This document shows, piece after piece, positions 1 to 9,344 of a stretch of DNA of 64,000 bases. Below the pieces are notes generated by a model. The model made no database searches and was not told the origin of the DNA. It was given only the letters and a program-made list of their open reading frames with translations. The stretch covers positions 1 through 64,000 of the forward strand of contig NZ_QDGA01000013.1 of assembly GCF_003347665.1 (NCBI RefSeq). Reading direction: 5' to 3'. Origin of the DNA: Microvirga calopogonii (GTDB lineage Bacteria; Pseudomonadota; Alphaproteobacteria; Rhizobiales; Beijerinckiaceae). A program made the position numbers and the translations under genes. Position 1 is the first letter of the stretch. Each line of letters begins with the position of its first letter.

Positions 1-122
1 TTATGCGATTCCCTATAGGTCGCTTGGTCATGTCACTGACGTGATCGACCTACCCCTTTGAGGGCTTGGCGCCGGTCCCTGACAGTCGTACCATCAGGTG
101 TCAACGACGCGGATGACGGCCC

Positions 123-1310
123 ATGCACCTGCAGCGCATCGTCCTCCCGAGCGGCCACATCATCTGGACCGCCTATGACGGCGATGCCATCGTCACCGAG
201 ATCCGTGAGTTCGTCATCTCCCTGGAGGCGCGCCATCACGCGCCGAGTACCGTTGCCCACTATGCCCGGCATGTGGTCCGGCTCGGCAACTATCTTGCCA
301 CCATAGGCAAGAGCTTCCGGGAGATCGCACCCTTGGACCTCGACCGCTTCATTCCCGCGGTGATCCGCCATGGCTCGATCCTGGATCTGAAGACCGCCCT
401 CAACATCATCCCGCTGCGCCCGGAACCCGTGGACGTTTCCGCCAGCCTGCACAACCAGATCCTGTTTGCGATCAAGGCCTTCTACACCTTTCTGGACCTG
501 CGCCACGCCGCACTGATCTTTGATGCCGGCGAGCGGCCCCGGACGCATCATCCCGACGCCTACAAGCCTTTCCTGGCCCATATCATGCAGCGGAAGGCGC
601 GGCGCTACACCGAAAGCCGGTCGGACCACAAGGCCAAGGCGGCCTCCGCCAAGCGGGCCGTCGACCACCGGCTGACGCCGGAGCAGGTCCTGAGGATCAT
701 CGAGGCGGCCAGCCTCATGCGCGACGCCTTCCTGGTGGTCCTCCTGTACACGACCGGCATCCGGATCGGCGAGGCGCGGGGCCTGCTGCACGAGGACTTC
801 CGGTTGGAGGAGAACGTCATCTGGGTCACGCAGCGCCTTCACGAGAACAAAGCGCGCGTCAAATACGCCAAGGCGCGGCCGATCCCGGTGCTCGACTTCG
901 TGATGACGATGTACGAGGACTATATCGCCAGCGACGAATACCTTCCGGCCTTCGAGACCGGCACGAACTATGTGTTCTGCAACATCGCCAAGGCGCAAAT
1001 CGGCCGCGGACTGACCGAGAGCAACGTCTACGACATTCAAAAGCGTCTGGTCCGGAACGCTGGCATTGCGTTCACCTGGCACATGTTCCGCCATACCCAT
1101 GCCAGCGAGGCGATCGCTCAAGGCTATAGCCTGCTCGATGTCGCCGACCGCCTCGGGCATGCCAGCCCGCAGACGACCAATGCCATTTACAAGCACCTGT
1201 TCAATGCCGAGTACAAGAAGCTGCAGCTCAAGAACCACACGGAGGTCGAAGAGCGCCTGAATGACTTGCGGCGTATCGGCCTGACGGAGGAGAAGCTCAA
1301 ATGGCTCTGA
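123..1310 (+). CDS. Tn554 TnpA-like tyrosine recombinase
   Basis: Site-specific recombinase of the phage-integrase family, 395 aa, first member of a Tn554-style recombinase trio. An N-terminal SAM-like core-binding domain occupies roughly residues 25-130. The catalytic domain shows Arg214 in TGIRIGEARG, His320/Arg323 in WHMFRHTH, His345 in LGHAS and the nucleophile Tyr356 in NAIYKHL, so all main catalytic residues are present. The reading frame ends inside the start of the next recombinase gene (10-base overlap), which indicates translational coupling. In Tn554, TnpA and TnpB act together in a directional integration reaction; the same role is inferred here. No clear Shine-Dalgarno precedes the chosen ATG. 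Confidence 0.9.
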   Translation: MHLQRIVLPSGHIIWTAYDGDAIVTEIREFVISLEARHHAPSTVAHYARHVVRLGNYLATIGKSFREIAPLDLDRFIPAVIRHGSILDLKTALNIIPLRPEPVDVSASLHNQILFAIKAFYTFLDLRHAALIFDAGERPRTHHPDAYKPFLAHIMQRKARRYTESRSDHKAKAASAKRAVDHRLTPEQVLRIIEAASLMRDAFLVVLLYTTGIRIGEARGLLHEDFRLEENVIWVTQRLHENKARVKYAKARPIPVLDFVMTMYEDYIASDEYLPAFETGTNYVFCNIAKAQIGRGLTESNVYDIQKRLVRNAGIAFTWHMFRHTHASEAIAQGYSLLDVADRLGHASPQTTNAIYKHLFNAEYKKLQLKNHTEVEERLNDLRRIGLTEEKLKWL

Positions 1311-3607
1311 AGCTCACCCGAAGCTGCGACCCGGACGTCGCGTATCTTGGGAGCCTGCGGGCCTTTCTGACCGACCTGCACCCTACCCTGCTCGAACGAG
1401 ACCTGTGGGGCTTCCATACGCTTCGGGAATGCTTCGGGATCGATGCCGGATCCGCGTTATACGCGCCGGACAGTTATGGCGAGGCGCGGCACGCTCAAAT
1501 CCTCCGCGATGCCCAGGAGATCGAGCCCAAGAGTGGCCGCGTCGAGAGCAACACCCATGGAGGACGGGGCAGAAAAGGCCGCCCTGCGTCGATCGTGCGA
1601 CAGCGCGGTCAAACGCTGCCCGATGCGTTGCTGGGTGGGATCGGCTTCGACTTCGCCGCCGTGCCGGAATTCTACAAGACGGAGCTCAAGGCGTTTTTTG
1701 CCTGGCGTCTGGCACGCCCACAGAGCCGGCACTATCGCTGGTACACGAGAGTGGTCCAGTTGATCCCCTTCTGTGCTGACCTTGCATCCAGTCAAACACA
1801 TGCGGCCCACCACCTGATCGACTTCGGGCACCCCATCGAGAGCGGGTCAGGGCGCGGCAGCACGCCCCTTCGCAGCCTGTTCGAGCAGTGGCTGGCAGCG
1901 CGGGACTACTCGGCTCGTCCCACGAAGCGCAAATGGCGCCGGGACGCCACAATCCATGAGACAGCCTACGGGCCCGTGGCCAGCGCCGTGGCCAACGTCT
2001 TGGTGTTCACCCTCATCCTCTTGCGCGAGAGAGCCAAGCCGGTGGAGGCCAGAGACTTGGTGCTCCTGGAGGATGTTTATCCTGCAGATGACGTTCCGGT
2101 GACGACGTCCAAAGCACCCTATCTCAGCTTCTTCCGCATTCAACTTCCGTGGCTGCGCCACGTGGCGCGGCGCTACGTTCTCAACAAAATCGAGCACAAG
2201 GAGCTCTCTCCGCGCTCTCTTCCATCCTACATTGGTTCGCTCGGGCTGATCGAAGTATGCCTGTACGGCATTCATCCCTCACCTCGCCCCGAACACATCA
2301 CACAGGAGTTCATCGAGCATACGTTCCTGTCGTGGGGCAACGACAAGGGGTTCACCGGACAGAACTGGTATACGGATCCCCTCAACATGCTTCAGTGGGC
2401 CTGCGCCTACCTCCCGGAATACCGCTGGCGCCGCCTTGTCTTCGATAAGAGAAACGTTCGCAGAGTTCGCAGCTATCATCCCCGAACGCATGAATATGAG
2501 CGCAATCTCGAAGACGCGATGGTGCCCGAGGAGGTCATTGAGCAGATCTTCCTGAGGTTCGACTCCCTGCCGGTTGTCTGCAGACGCCTTCTGATCATCG
2601 CCCGCTACACGGGCATGCGGTCCATCGACCTGCATGCCCTTGCGTTCGACTGCCTGGCACCGGATCCGGACGATGCCGACTTCATGCTGCTGACCTTCTA
2701 TCAGTCCAAGGTCAAGCGCTGGAACACCAAGCCGCTGCACAAGAACGATGCCGCCCATGCTCTGGTCATCCAGACCATCCAGGAGCAGCAGGACGACGTC
2801 CGGAGGGCATGGCGCCGCGAGACACAATACCTGTTCCCCCATAGGCTCGGCGATGCCGAGGTCCATCTCAGTCCTGGGCACACCCGGGACGTGATTGCGA
2901 AGTGGATCATTCGCCAGGGCATTCGTGACAAGGACGGCGGCATCTACAAGTTCGGTTGGCATGACCTGCGCCATTTTTACGGCACCGAGCTGGCGCTGGC
3001 CGGTTACGACATCATGATGATCCAGATGGAACTGGGCCATGCCTCGGCCGACATGAGCCTGATCTACGTCAACCAGCGTCTGAAGCTGAAGAAGAAAGCC
3101 GTCCTCGAGAAGGGGGGCGGCAAGTTCATCTCCATCAAGGGCGAGGTCGACGACAAGGTCGCCGAACTGGCGCTGCGCAAGGACGCCTCCCTGGCGGTTG
3201 ACGTCCCTGGCGGCCTCTGCTCGCTCCCGGGCCAGATCGGCGAATGGTGCGAACACAACGGAGCCTGCTTCACGTGTTCGTACTTCCGCGCCGATATCGG
3301 GCAACTGCCGTTCTTCGAGAGAGAAATGCGCACCATGGCTGCCAGTCTCACCCGCCTCAAAGGCGAGGTGGAAGGCTTCGATCAGGACGGCCACCGGCGC
3401 ATGGCTGACATCGGTCGCAAGCGGATGGAGCGGACCCAGCAGGGGCTTGCGAACGTCAAGACCATCATCAAGACGATCAGGGCGGAGGGAAGCTACAGTG
3501 GCCGGGCTCGAAAATACCAGCGGGCTGCTTGCAGCGGCGCGGCAGCGGAGTGTGACCAAGCGGCGTGCGGTCGAGGAGATCCTGGGCGCCATGCGACGGA
3601 ACGGTGA
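1301..3607 (+). CDS. Tn554 TnpB-like large tyrosine recombinase
   Basis: Second recombinase of the trio, 768 aa, somewhat longer than Tn554 TnpB. The C-terminal half carries the tyrosine recombinase domain: the box I arginine in RYTGMRSIDL, the H-x-x-R-H motif in WHDLRHFYGT, the LGHAS motif and the tyrosine in SLIYVNQR. After the catalytic domain there is a Cys-containing tail (CSLPGQIGEWCEHNGACFTC) that could bind a metal. The start codon lies inside the end of the upstream recombinase gene. The last ~36 residues overlap the next gene by 110 bases and read as low-complexity, so the native C-terminus may be functionally shorter. Confidence 0.88.
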   Translation: MALKLTRSCDPDVAYLGSLRAFLTDLHPTLLERDLWGFHTLRECFGIDAGSALYAPDSYGEARHAQILRDAQEIEPKSGRVESNTHGGRGRKGRPASIVRQRGQTLPDALLGGIGFDFAAVPEFYKTELKAFFAWRLARPQSRHYRWYTRVVQLIPFCADLASSQTHAAHHLIDFGHPIESGSGRGSTPLRSLFEQWLAARDYSARPTKRKWRRDATIHETAYGPVASAVANVLVFTLILLRERAKPVEARDLVLLEDVYPADDVPVTTSKAPYLSFFRIQLPWLRHVARRYVLNKIEHKELSPRSLPSYIGSLGLIEVCLYGIHPSPRPEHITQEFIEHTFLSWGNDKGFTGQNWYTDPLNMLQWACAYLPEYRWRRLVFDKRNVRRVRSYHPRTHEYERNLEDAMVPEEVIEQIFLRFDSLPVVCRRLLIIARYTGMRSIDLHALAFDCLAPDPDDADFMLLTFYQSKVKRWNTKPLHKNDAAHALVIQTIQEQQDDVRRAWRRETQYLFPHRLGDAEVHLSPGHTRDVIAKWIIRQGIRDKDGGIYKFGWHDLRHFYGTELALAGYDIMMIQMELGHASADMSLIYVNQRLKLKKKAVLEKGGGKFISIKGEVDDKVAELALRKDASLAVDVPGGLCSLPGQIGEWCEHNGACFTCSYFRADIGQLPFFEREMRTMAASLTRLKGEVEGFDQDGHRRMADIGRKRMERTQQGLANVKTIIKTIRAEGSYSGRARKYQRAACSGAAAECDQAACGRGDPGRHATER

Positions 3608-3968
3608 GGTCATCTCGTTCAAGACCGTGGCCGAGCGCGCCAACGTCAGCCGCGAGTACCTTTACCGCCAGTTCAAGGAGGTGATCCAGCAACTGCGTAC
3701 GACAGCGCTTCAGCAGCGTGTGACGGTCGACGGCGAGGACATCCGGGCGCGCTCGGCGGGCCGTGCCGCAACGATCGAGGTGGCGCTGCGCCACAAGATC
3801 AAGCGGCTGGAATCGGAGCTGGCCGAGGTCCGCCAGCAGAAAATGGAGCTGGATCGCCGCTATGAGCGCGCGCTCGGCGAAGCGGAGGAATGGCGCAGCC
3901 GGCATCAGCGCGCCGTGACCGAACTTCTCGAGGTGCGCAGCCGGTTGACACGTTATGGATCGTCATGA
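3498..3968 (+). CDS. TnpC-like (DUF6262-type) accessory protein
   Basis: Third member of the recombinase trio, 156 aa. I chose the GTG at 3498 because GGAGGGA lies just upstream and because protein-like sequence only begins there. The N-terminus contains a helix-turn-helix-like stretch (TVAERANVSREYLYRQF). The C-terminal ~70 residues form a heptad-rich coiled coil (KIKRLESELAEVRQQKMELD and onward). This matches the architecture of Tn554 TnpC/DUF6262 proteins, which influence efficiency and orientation of transposition. It overlaps the 3' end of the TnpB-like gene by 110 bases. Confidence 0.8.
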   Translation: MAGLENTSGLLAAARQRSVTKRRAVEEILGAMRRNGEVISFKTVAERANVSREYLYRQFKEVIQQLRTTALQQRVTVDGEDIRARSAGRAATIEVALRHKIKRLESELAEVRQQKMELDRRYERALGEAEEWRSRHQRAVTELLEVRSRLTRYGSS

Positions 3969-3994
3969 GCCATGACGGGCGGAGCCGTCATGGC
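3969..3994. repeat. Perfect 10-bp inverted repeat after recombinase trio
   Basis: GCCATGACGG and CCGTCATGGC pair perfectly around a 6-base loop immediately after the TnpC-like stop codon. There is no T-tract, so it is either a weak terminator or part of the transposon end. Confidence 0.6.
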
Positions 3995-4026
3995 ATGGTA
4001 GCCGAACGTCACCGGCACGCGGAGCG

Positions 4027-4083
4027 GTCAAGAAGGCCCGCAGGGCCCCGCCGGAGGCGGCCGGCCGCAGGCCTGTTCTTGAC
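4027..4083. repeat. Long GC-rich imperfect hairpin
   Basis: GTCAAGAA and TTCTTGAC form perfect outer arms, and the interior is an imperfect GC-rich pairing (GGCC blocks). It lies in the 347-base gene-free gap between the recombinase trio and the next gene. Apart from this and the preceding hairpin, the gap shows only AT-rich sequence (4140-4210) that could hold the downstream promoter or the element's end. Confidence 0.5.
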
Positions 4084-4315
4084 AGCGAGCATGGCGGTGG
4101 CACCTCGATCGCATGGCCCATGGATGACATGTCAATCAGGTCTAAACATCTGCTCTATCTGAGGAATTAGAGAACACCTCCAGGTAAAAATGCGAAATGT
4201 TATAATAGGTTGTCGGTCCGCGTTCGGGACCCCTTCCCGCGATCAAGCCAACATGGATTGATCGTGATCCATCTGACCCATAAATGAGAGCCCAGGACGC
4301 AACTCGGGACGCGAC

Positions 4316-5749
4316 ATGGCCTCACGGAAAACCCTGAACGCGAAGAACCTCGAGGCGCTCGGGACCGAGCGCCTGGCCGAGTTGCTGATCGAAATCAGCC
4401 GGGGCAATGCAGCAGCCCAACGCCGACTGCGGCTGGAACTGGCCGGTGCGGCCAGCCCTGCCGACATGGCACAGGAGATCCGCAAGCGCCTGACCGCCAT
4501 TGCCCGATCCCGCTCGTTTGTCGATTGGCACCAGCGCAAGGCCCTTGTTGCGGATCTCGAGACCCAGAGACAAGCTATCAGTCAGGTCGCCAAAGTCGAT
4601 GCCGCTGAAGCACTGGACCTTCTCTGGCGCTTCATGGCTCTTGCTAATTCAATCTTCAATCGCTGTGACGACAGCAGTGGCAGCGTGATCGCGGTCTTTC
4701 AGACCGCCTGCCGCGATCTGGGGGAGATTGCCATCGCGGCGAATGCCGCCCCCACCGTTCTAGCCGAGCAGGCTTACCGTGCTTTGATCGAAAACGAGTA
4801 CGGTCAGTATGACGGCCTGATCGAGGTTCTGGCCCCGGCACTCGGCGCGACCGGCCTCGACCACCTCAAGCAACTCGTCCTTAAGTCGTCACAGGAGCCG
4901 CGGCAGAAGCCTCGTGCGGAAGACCGGAAGGTTGTCGGCTGGGGTATGGGTGGCCCCTTGTACGCCGATGACCTGGCTGAGCGCCATCGCAGCAGCGTTG
5001 TTCGAATGGCGCTGGAGGCGATTGCGGATGCGCAGGGCGATGTGGACGCCTTCATTGCCCAGCAAAGTGAGAAGGCACGAGGCGTCCCAAGTGTTGCTGT
5101 GGAGATCGCACAACGGCTCTTGGCTGCGGGCCGCGCTGACGACGCCTGGACTGCCATCAATGCCGTCGATCAAGACCGACCCGGCTGGACTCCCGTCGAA
5201 TGGGAGCAGACGCGGCTCGCGGTTCTCGAGGCCCTCGGACGAGTGGATGAGGCGCAGGCGTTCCGCTGGGCCTGCTTTGAGCGTTCGCTCAACCCGGAGC
5301 ACCTGCGCGCCTATCTCAAGCGCCTGCCCGACTTTGAGGATCTTGAGGCTGAGCAGCGGGCCATCGCCCATGCGCTGAGCCATTCGAGTGTGCACCATGC
5401 CTTGGGTTTTCTGGTGACCTGGCCAGCGCTGGACCAAGCCGCACACCTGGTGCTTGCGCGTGCGGACGAACTCAACGGCGACTTCTACGAAATCCTGGCC
5501 CCGGCCGCGGCTGCGCTGGAAGCAAAATATCCTCTTGCCGCTATCGTTCTTCGCCGGGCCTTGATCGACTTTGCCCTGAAGCGGAACAGGACCAAGCGGT
5601 ACCAGCACGCTGCTCGCCACCTTGAGGAGTGCGAGAACCTGGCTGACCGGATCGAGGATTTCGGCAGGTTCGAGGCTCATGAGGCCTATCTGCGACGCCT
5701 CAAAGCCGAACATGGCCGCAAAAGCTCGTTCTGGAGCCTGGTCGTGTGA
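4316..5749 (+). CDS. DUF6880-family protein
   Basis: A 477-aa, mainly alpha-helical protein. The N-terminal stretch (LNAKNLEALGTERLAELLIE) and the repeated helical hairpins that follow resemble DUF6880 proteins, which are common and uncharacterised in alphaproteobacteria and look like TPR-type solenoids. No signal peptide, membrane segment or catalytic motif is visible. It stands alone, with gaps on both sides, so there is no operon context. I know of no function for the family; a scaffold or protein-interaction role is only a guess from the helical repeats. Confidence 0.75.
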   Translation: MASRKTLNAKNLEALGTERLAELLIEISRGNAAAQRRLRLELAGAASPADMAQEIRKRLTAIARSRSFVDWHQRKALVADLETQRQAISQVAKVDAAEALDLLWRFMALANSIFNRCDDSSGSVIAVFQTACRDLGEIAIAANAAPTVLAEQAYRALIENEYGQYDGLIEVLAPALGATGLDHLKQLVLKSSQEPRQKPRAEDRKVVGWGMGGPLYADDLAERHRSSVVRMALEAIADAQGDVDAFIAQQSEKARGVPSVAVEIAQRLLAAGRADDAWTAINAVDQDRPGWTPVEWEQTRLAVLEALGRVDEAQAFRWACFERSLNPEHLRAYLKRLPDFEDLEAEQRAIAHALSHSSVHHALGFLVTWPALDQAAHLVLARADELNGDFYEILAPAAAALEAKYPLAAIVLRRALIDFALKRNRTKRYQHAARHLEECENLADRIEDFGRFEAHEAYLRRLKAEHGRKSSFWSLVV

Positions 5750-5920
5750 GCGGGTGCGAAATCAGTGGTCTGCCCGTCGTAGGCTAATCAAGGGTTCACC
5801 TTGGCTCCGGCATCCGAACCCGCGCAGTCATCGGATCTTAAGTTCTCCCTGCTCTAAGCGCCCTCCCCGTTTCGCTCCCTCGAGCAAATCCTATTCACGG
5901 ACCGATTCTTGAGCATCTCG

Positions 5921-6403
5921 ATGACGAATGAAGCCATTATTTTCACGGACGGCGCTTGCCTCGGAAATCCCGGACCTGGAGGCTATGCTGCTGTCGTCAC
6001 CATTGCGGGTGAAGAGCAGGTCATTGTGGGACGCGACCGCTCCACAACCAACAACAAGATGGAAATGACGGCAGCCATCAAGGCGCTCGAGGCTGTGCCT
6101 CAGGACCTCCCCATCGTGATCCACAGCGACAGCCAGTACGTGATCAAGGGAGCGACCGAATGGCTCCGGGGATGGAAAGCCAAAGGCTGGCGTAAGGCTG
6201 ACGGCAAGCCTGTCCTGAATCAGGATCTGTGGATGCAGATGGACGCTGTAATGGTGGGCCGGAAGATCACCTGGAAGTGGGTGAAGGGTCATGCCGGTCA
6301 CCCTGAGAATGAGCGCGTCGATCGGCTCGCCAACTGGGAAGCCGTGAGGGCTGCTGCCGGAGCTGGAACGGACCCGACCACCATTGAAGCGGCTACGGCT
6401 TGA
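5921..6403 (+). CDS. rnhA: Ribonuclease HI
   Basis: Cleaves RNA in RNA:DNA hybrids; 160 aa, the normal length for the family. The four acidic active-site residues are visible: Asp in FTDGACLGNPGPGG, Glu in NNKMEMTAAI, Asp in IHSDSQYVIKG and Asp in NERVDRLAN. The basic handle region (WLRGWKAKGWRKADGKPV) is also present. I prefer the ATG at 5921; a TTG four codons upstream is possible. A single-gene unit in an accessory region, it is probably an additional copy, but the rest of the genome is not visible. Confidence 0.95.
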   Translation: MTNEAIIFTDGACLGNPGPGGYAAVVTIAGEEQVIVGRDRSTTNNKMEMTAAIKALEAVPQDLPIVIHSDSQYVIKGATEWLRGWKAKGWRKADGKPVLNQDLWMQMDAVMVGRKITWKWVKGHAGHPENERVDRLANWEAVRAAAGAGTDPTTIEAATA

Positions 6404-6562
6404 GACAGACATCTGCTTCAGGTGTACCCATCAACAGACTCGTTTGCCGAACCTGTAGGGTTAGCTGAGCCGTTCACATACGGTTCAAGGGTGTCGCCCG
6501 ACCTTCCCTGTCAGGGCTGAGCGATGCCGGTCGGCGTCGCCAGCGAACATAGGGAGGCTCTC

Positions 6563-6931
6563 ATGGTGAGTTGGTCCAACCGAGTAAGTCCCATTGCCAC
6601 TCTGGTCGCCGTTGCAACTTTGCTGGGCGGGTGCGTAACCGGTACCGAGGTGTCCTACAGTGAGTATCAGTATGACCGTTATGGCGGGACTGAGCGCACC
6701 TTTGAGCGCAATCTCTATGCAGATCCATCCCGTGGCATCGAAAGGGAGAGGTGCCGAACCGTTGTCCGGCGGCGCATCAACCGCTTCGGAGAAGAGGTTG
6801 TCAGGCGTGATCGCGTTTGTGGGCCTACAGGTGAGATAGAAGCCGCAGAACCTTGGGGAGGCCGAGCGCCTCCTAGGAACGGCTATCCCAGCCCAGTTGA
6901 GCCACCTGAGGACGTTCCCTATGTCGACTGA
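6563..6931 (+). CDS. Small predicted lipoprotein
   Basis: A 122-aa protein with a signal peptide ending in a lipobox (LLGGC, Cys24), so probably lipid-anchored in the envelope. The start at 6563 has AGGGAGG about six bases upstream. The mature part is Tyr/Arg-rich (SYSEYQYDRYGG, RCRTVVRRRINRFGEEVVRR) with two further cysteines and a Pro-rich tail. No family recognised. It is not evidently linked to its neighbours. Confidence 0.7.
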   Translation: MVSWSNRVSPIATLVAVATLLGGCVTGTEVSYSEYQYDRYGGTERTFERNLYADPSRGIERERCRTVVRRRINRFGEEVVRRDRVCGPTGEIEAAEPWGGRAPPRNGYPSPVEPPEDVPYVD

Positions 6932-7051
6932 ACAGCAATCAACCTAGTAAGGCGCCCGAAGGTAACTCTGCTTCAACTTGCTTGGCTTTGCTGCATTGTC
7001 AGGTCTGGACCGGATTCAGGATCCTTAAAGGGTTGGTAGAGCGCCTCATCA

Positions 7052-7080
7052 TTGACAACCAAGGACTCTTACCCAATATG
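7052..7080 (+). promoter_or_regulatory. Possible sigma-70-like promoter of the toxin-antitoxin pair
   Basis: TTGACA (7052-7057), a 17-base spacer and AATATG (7075-7080) lie about 40 bases before the antitoxin start. A TGTG..CACA dyad just downstream (around 7086-7095) could be the autoregulatory operator. Pattern match only. Confidence 0.35.
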
Positions 7081-7116
7081 ACTACTGTGGTCACATTGTC
7101 CCGAAGAGGTGATGTC

Positions 7117-7359
7117 ATGCAGGAAGTTCAGCTCAAGGACGCGAAGGCATCCCTGTCCGCCATCGTTGATCGCGCAGCCGCCGGTGAGGAGATCGTGATC
7201 ACCCGTCACGGCCGAAAGGAAGCTGTCCTTATTTCCTGGGATGAGTTCCGGCGCCTCTCGACGGTTCCGTCGTTCGGTAAGCTCCTCATGTCAGCCCCAA
7301 TCGAAGCAGGAGACATTCCCGAGCGGCATGAGCCGCCACATCGAACTGAGGAGTTTTAG
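7117..7359 (+). CDS. Phd/YefM-family antitoxin
   Basis: An 80-aa antitoxin. The N-terminal segment (LKDAKASLSAIVDRAAAGEE) followed by IVITRHGRKEAVLIS is the typical Phd/YefM DNA-binding fold, and the acidic C-terminal tail would wrap the toxin. I chose the ATG at 7117, preceded by GAAGAGG, which gives the usual family length; upstream in-frame sequence looks non-coding. Its stop codon is directly adjacent to the toxin start at 7360, so the two are translationally coupled. By family precedent the complex represses its own promoter. Confidence 0.88.
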   Translation: MQEVQLKDAKASLSAIVDRAAAGEEIVITRHGRKEAVLISWDEFRRLSTVPSFGKLLMSAPIEAGDIPERHEPPHRTEEF

Positions 7360-7803
7360 GTGTATCTGGTCGACACGAACGTCATCTCCGCCAGAGCACC
7401 ATCCAAGAGCTTCCCCCCGGACGCACTCATCGGGTGGATGGATGTCATGTCTCCCAGACTTTTTATCTCGGTTGTCACGACAGGAGAGGTGATCGCGGGC
7501 ATTGCAAAGGCCCTGCGTGAAGGCGCCACGACAAAGGCCGGCAACTTGGAGGCATGGTGGGCCGCTGTGGAGCATCTTTACGGGCTTCGCATCCTGCCTT
7601 TTGACGGTGCGGCTGCCAGAGCGGCCGGACGGCTTCTCGACACGGCTCGCAGCATCGGTCAATCGCCTGGGTGGGCGGATATTGCCATCGCCGGCACGGC
7701 AAAAGCTCATGGGCTCACAGTGCTGACCCGCAACCTGAAGCATTTCGAACCGCTCGGCATTGCTTGCCTTGACCCGTTCCAGCAGCTTCCTCCGCTCCCC
7801 TGA
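7360..7803 (+). CDS. PIN-domain toxin (VapC/FitB type)
   Basis: A 147-aa PIN-domain ribonuclease toxin starting at GTG directly after the antitoxin stop. Acidic active-site residues are visible: Asp in YLVDTNVIS, Glu in TTGEVIAGI and Asp in GWADIAIAGTA, followed by HGLTVLTRNLKHF near the C-terminus. Length and motif spacing match FitB-like VapC proteins, which cleave structured RNA such as tRNA. The Phd-type partner rather than a VapB AbrB-type partner is a common pairing. It probably stabilises this accessory DNA. Confidence 0.9.
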   Translation: MYLVDTNVISARAPSKSFPPDALIGWMDVMSPRLFISVVTTGEVIAGIAKALREGATTKAGNLEAWWAAVEHLYGLRILPFDGAAARAAGRLLDTARSIGQSPGWADIAIAGTAKAHGLTVLTRNLKHFEPLGIACLDPFQQLPPLP

Positions 7804-8192
7804 TGACAGGTCCCACGCTGCTCCGACAATCAAAAGCCCACTCAATCGTTAACTTCGTTGCTGTTTGGTCAGGTGCTAAGCCTGAACTGTAGACAACGCC
7901 AAACGTCGTACCGATTGATCACGGGCCGAAACGAATGACGGGCCAAGCGAGTGGTTGCGTGCCTTACTCCACGAACTATAGGGACATCCCGGCAGCCATT
8001 CTCGTGATAAGGCGCGGAAGAGACGGATCTGCTTCATCCGCGTAGATGACGCATCTCGGAGCAATGGATTGGAATTTAGTGGGTTCAGTGGTACTCCGCC
8101 GCCAATCCCAGATAGGTCTTTCAGGACGAAACGATTAAGACACTCAGCCCTTTCGAACTCGCTTATTTTCTCTAACGATCAGGATCATCTCA
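7804..8192. other. 389-base intergenic region
   Basis: No protein-like reading frame or RNA gene was recognised. AT-rich sequence near 8130-8190 probably contains the promoter of the next gene. Nothing else seen. Confidence 0.5.
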
Positions 8193-9344
8193 ATGCCCGG
8201 TTTCGCACGTCAGTTCGAGCCGCAGATCACCCGTACCGGTGGGGCCCCCTCCAAGTACCGTTTCACCGCTCGATGCTCCGGGTGCCCCAAGACAGACAGC
8301 TTCGAGGCTAGCAGGCCTGCCGGTGACGAGCTCGTCAAAGGCTACTTCAAAGACCGCGGCTGGCTTCTCGGACGCGATCGGGCCTATGATCTGTGTCCAG
8401 CGTGCCTGGCGAAACCCCGGGAGGCTCAGCAGCCTCGCTCGGTCAACGAGGCTAGACACCAAAGGTCGCCAGAGGCTGCCAACCTCTCAAGCCGTCTGGC
8501 AGCCCCAGCGGACAAACGCTCCCAGGATACGGCTGACATCCTGGCGCGCCACTTGGGCAAGCCTGAAGCCCTGGCGGCTGAGGTCTTCCGTCCCAAGCAG
8601 ATGCAAGCTCCTCGCCCGTCTGCTCCGCATTTGCCTCAGCAGACCGGATCAACCCCTGCCCTGCCGCCAGAGGTGGAGCGGGCTCTGACGGGAATGGCCG
8701 CGGATCTGAAAAGCCTCCGGTCCACCATGGAGCTCATGGCCGAGCAGGTGAGCAGGCTGGTGGCGCTTGGCGGCCAGCAGACCGAGGCGATTGCACGACT
8801 CGCGCCGCTAATGGCTCAATCCACCGAAGAGATTTCCGGCAGCGTCAGAGAGGTTGTGAGCGCTGTTCAGACGCTCTCCTCGCCATCGGCCGTATCGCTC
8901 GCCCAAGAACCCGTTTTAGCCGGTGAGGTTTACAACGAGCAACAGCAGGACGTCAGCTCAGAACCGGAACCTGTTCAGGCACCTGAAGCACCATTGAAAC
9001 GGATCCGGTGCTCCACAAAAACCGAAGGTCCGGCGCGCAAAGCTGCCTCCGCTCAGGTTGTGGTGAAATCGATTCCCGACGCCAAGCGGCCCGACCGATA
9101 CTACACCACCATCCGCCTGCCCCGGGAGCTATGGAACAGAGCAGGCTTTTGCCCTGAGGATCGCATCCAGATCGACTGGAAGAAGAGGGTTCTGTCCATC
9201 ACTCGTGTTGTGGATGGCGGCGTAAAGCCCAAATCCATCGGTGATGCTGTTGTGGTTCTTCAGTCATGGCGACTGGGCGATCTCACCTTTGATCCGGCAA
9301 AGGTTACTGCTGGGGACGGGACCTTGCGCCTGACGTCTCCATAG
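8193..9344 (+). CDS. Unknown protein with N-terminal zinc ribbon
   Basis: A 383-aa protein, no family recognised. Cys28-x2-Cys31 and Cys68-x2-Cys71 suggest a zinc ribbon at the N-terminus. A Pro/Ala/Gln-rich linker follows, then a helical, coiled-coil-like stretch (about residues 165-235, MAADLKSLRSTMELMAEQVS), another disordered linker, and a C-terminal basic domain (about 290-383, RYYTTIRLPRELWNRAGFCP) that looks folded. The layout (zinc ribbon, coiled coil, small C-terminal domain) would suit a nucleic-acid-binding or regulatory protein, but this is inference. Confidence 0.6.
   Translation: MPGFARQFEPQITRTGGAPSKYRFTARCSGCPKTDSFEASRPAGDELVKGYFKDRGWLLGRDRAYDLCPACLAKPREAQQPRSVNEARHQRSPEAANLSSRLAAPADKRSQDTADILARHLGKPEALAAEVFRPKQMQAPRPSAPHLPQQTGSTPALPPEVERALTGMAADLKSLRSTMELMAEQVSRLVALGGQQTEAIARLAPLMAQSTEEISGSVREVVSAVQTLSSPSAVSLAQEPVLAGEVYNEQQQDVSSEPEPVQAPEAPLKRIRCSTKTEGPARKAASAQVVVKSIPDAKRPDRYYTTIRLPRELWNRAGFCPEDRIQIDWKKRVLSITRVVDGGVKPKSIGDAVVVLQSWRLGDLTFDPAKVTAGDGTLRLTSP

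Noticed and set aside
20-45. CATGTCA near the left edge resembles CATGTCA near 4127, suggesting transposon ends
   Set aside because: Only seven bases match and the flanks differ; not enough to define element ends.
2279-3643. Long minus-strand open frame opposite the TnpB-like gene
   Set aside because: It is antisense to a well-supported recombinase and has biased, non-protein-like composition typical of GC-rich shadow frames.
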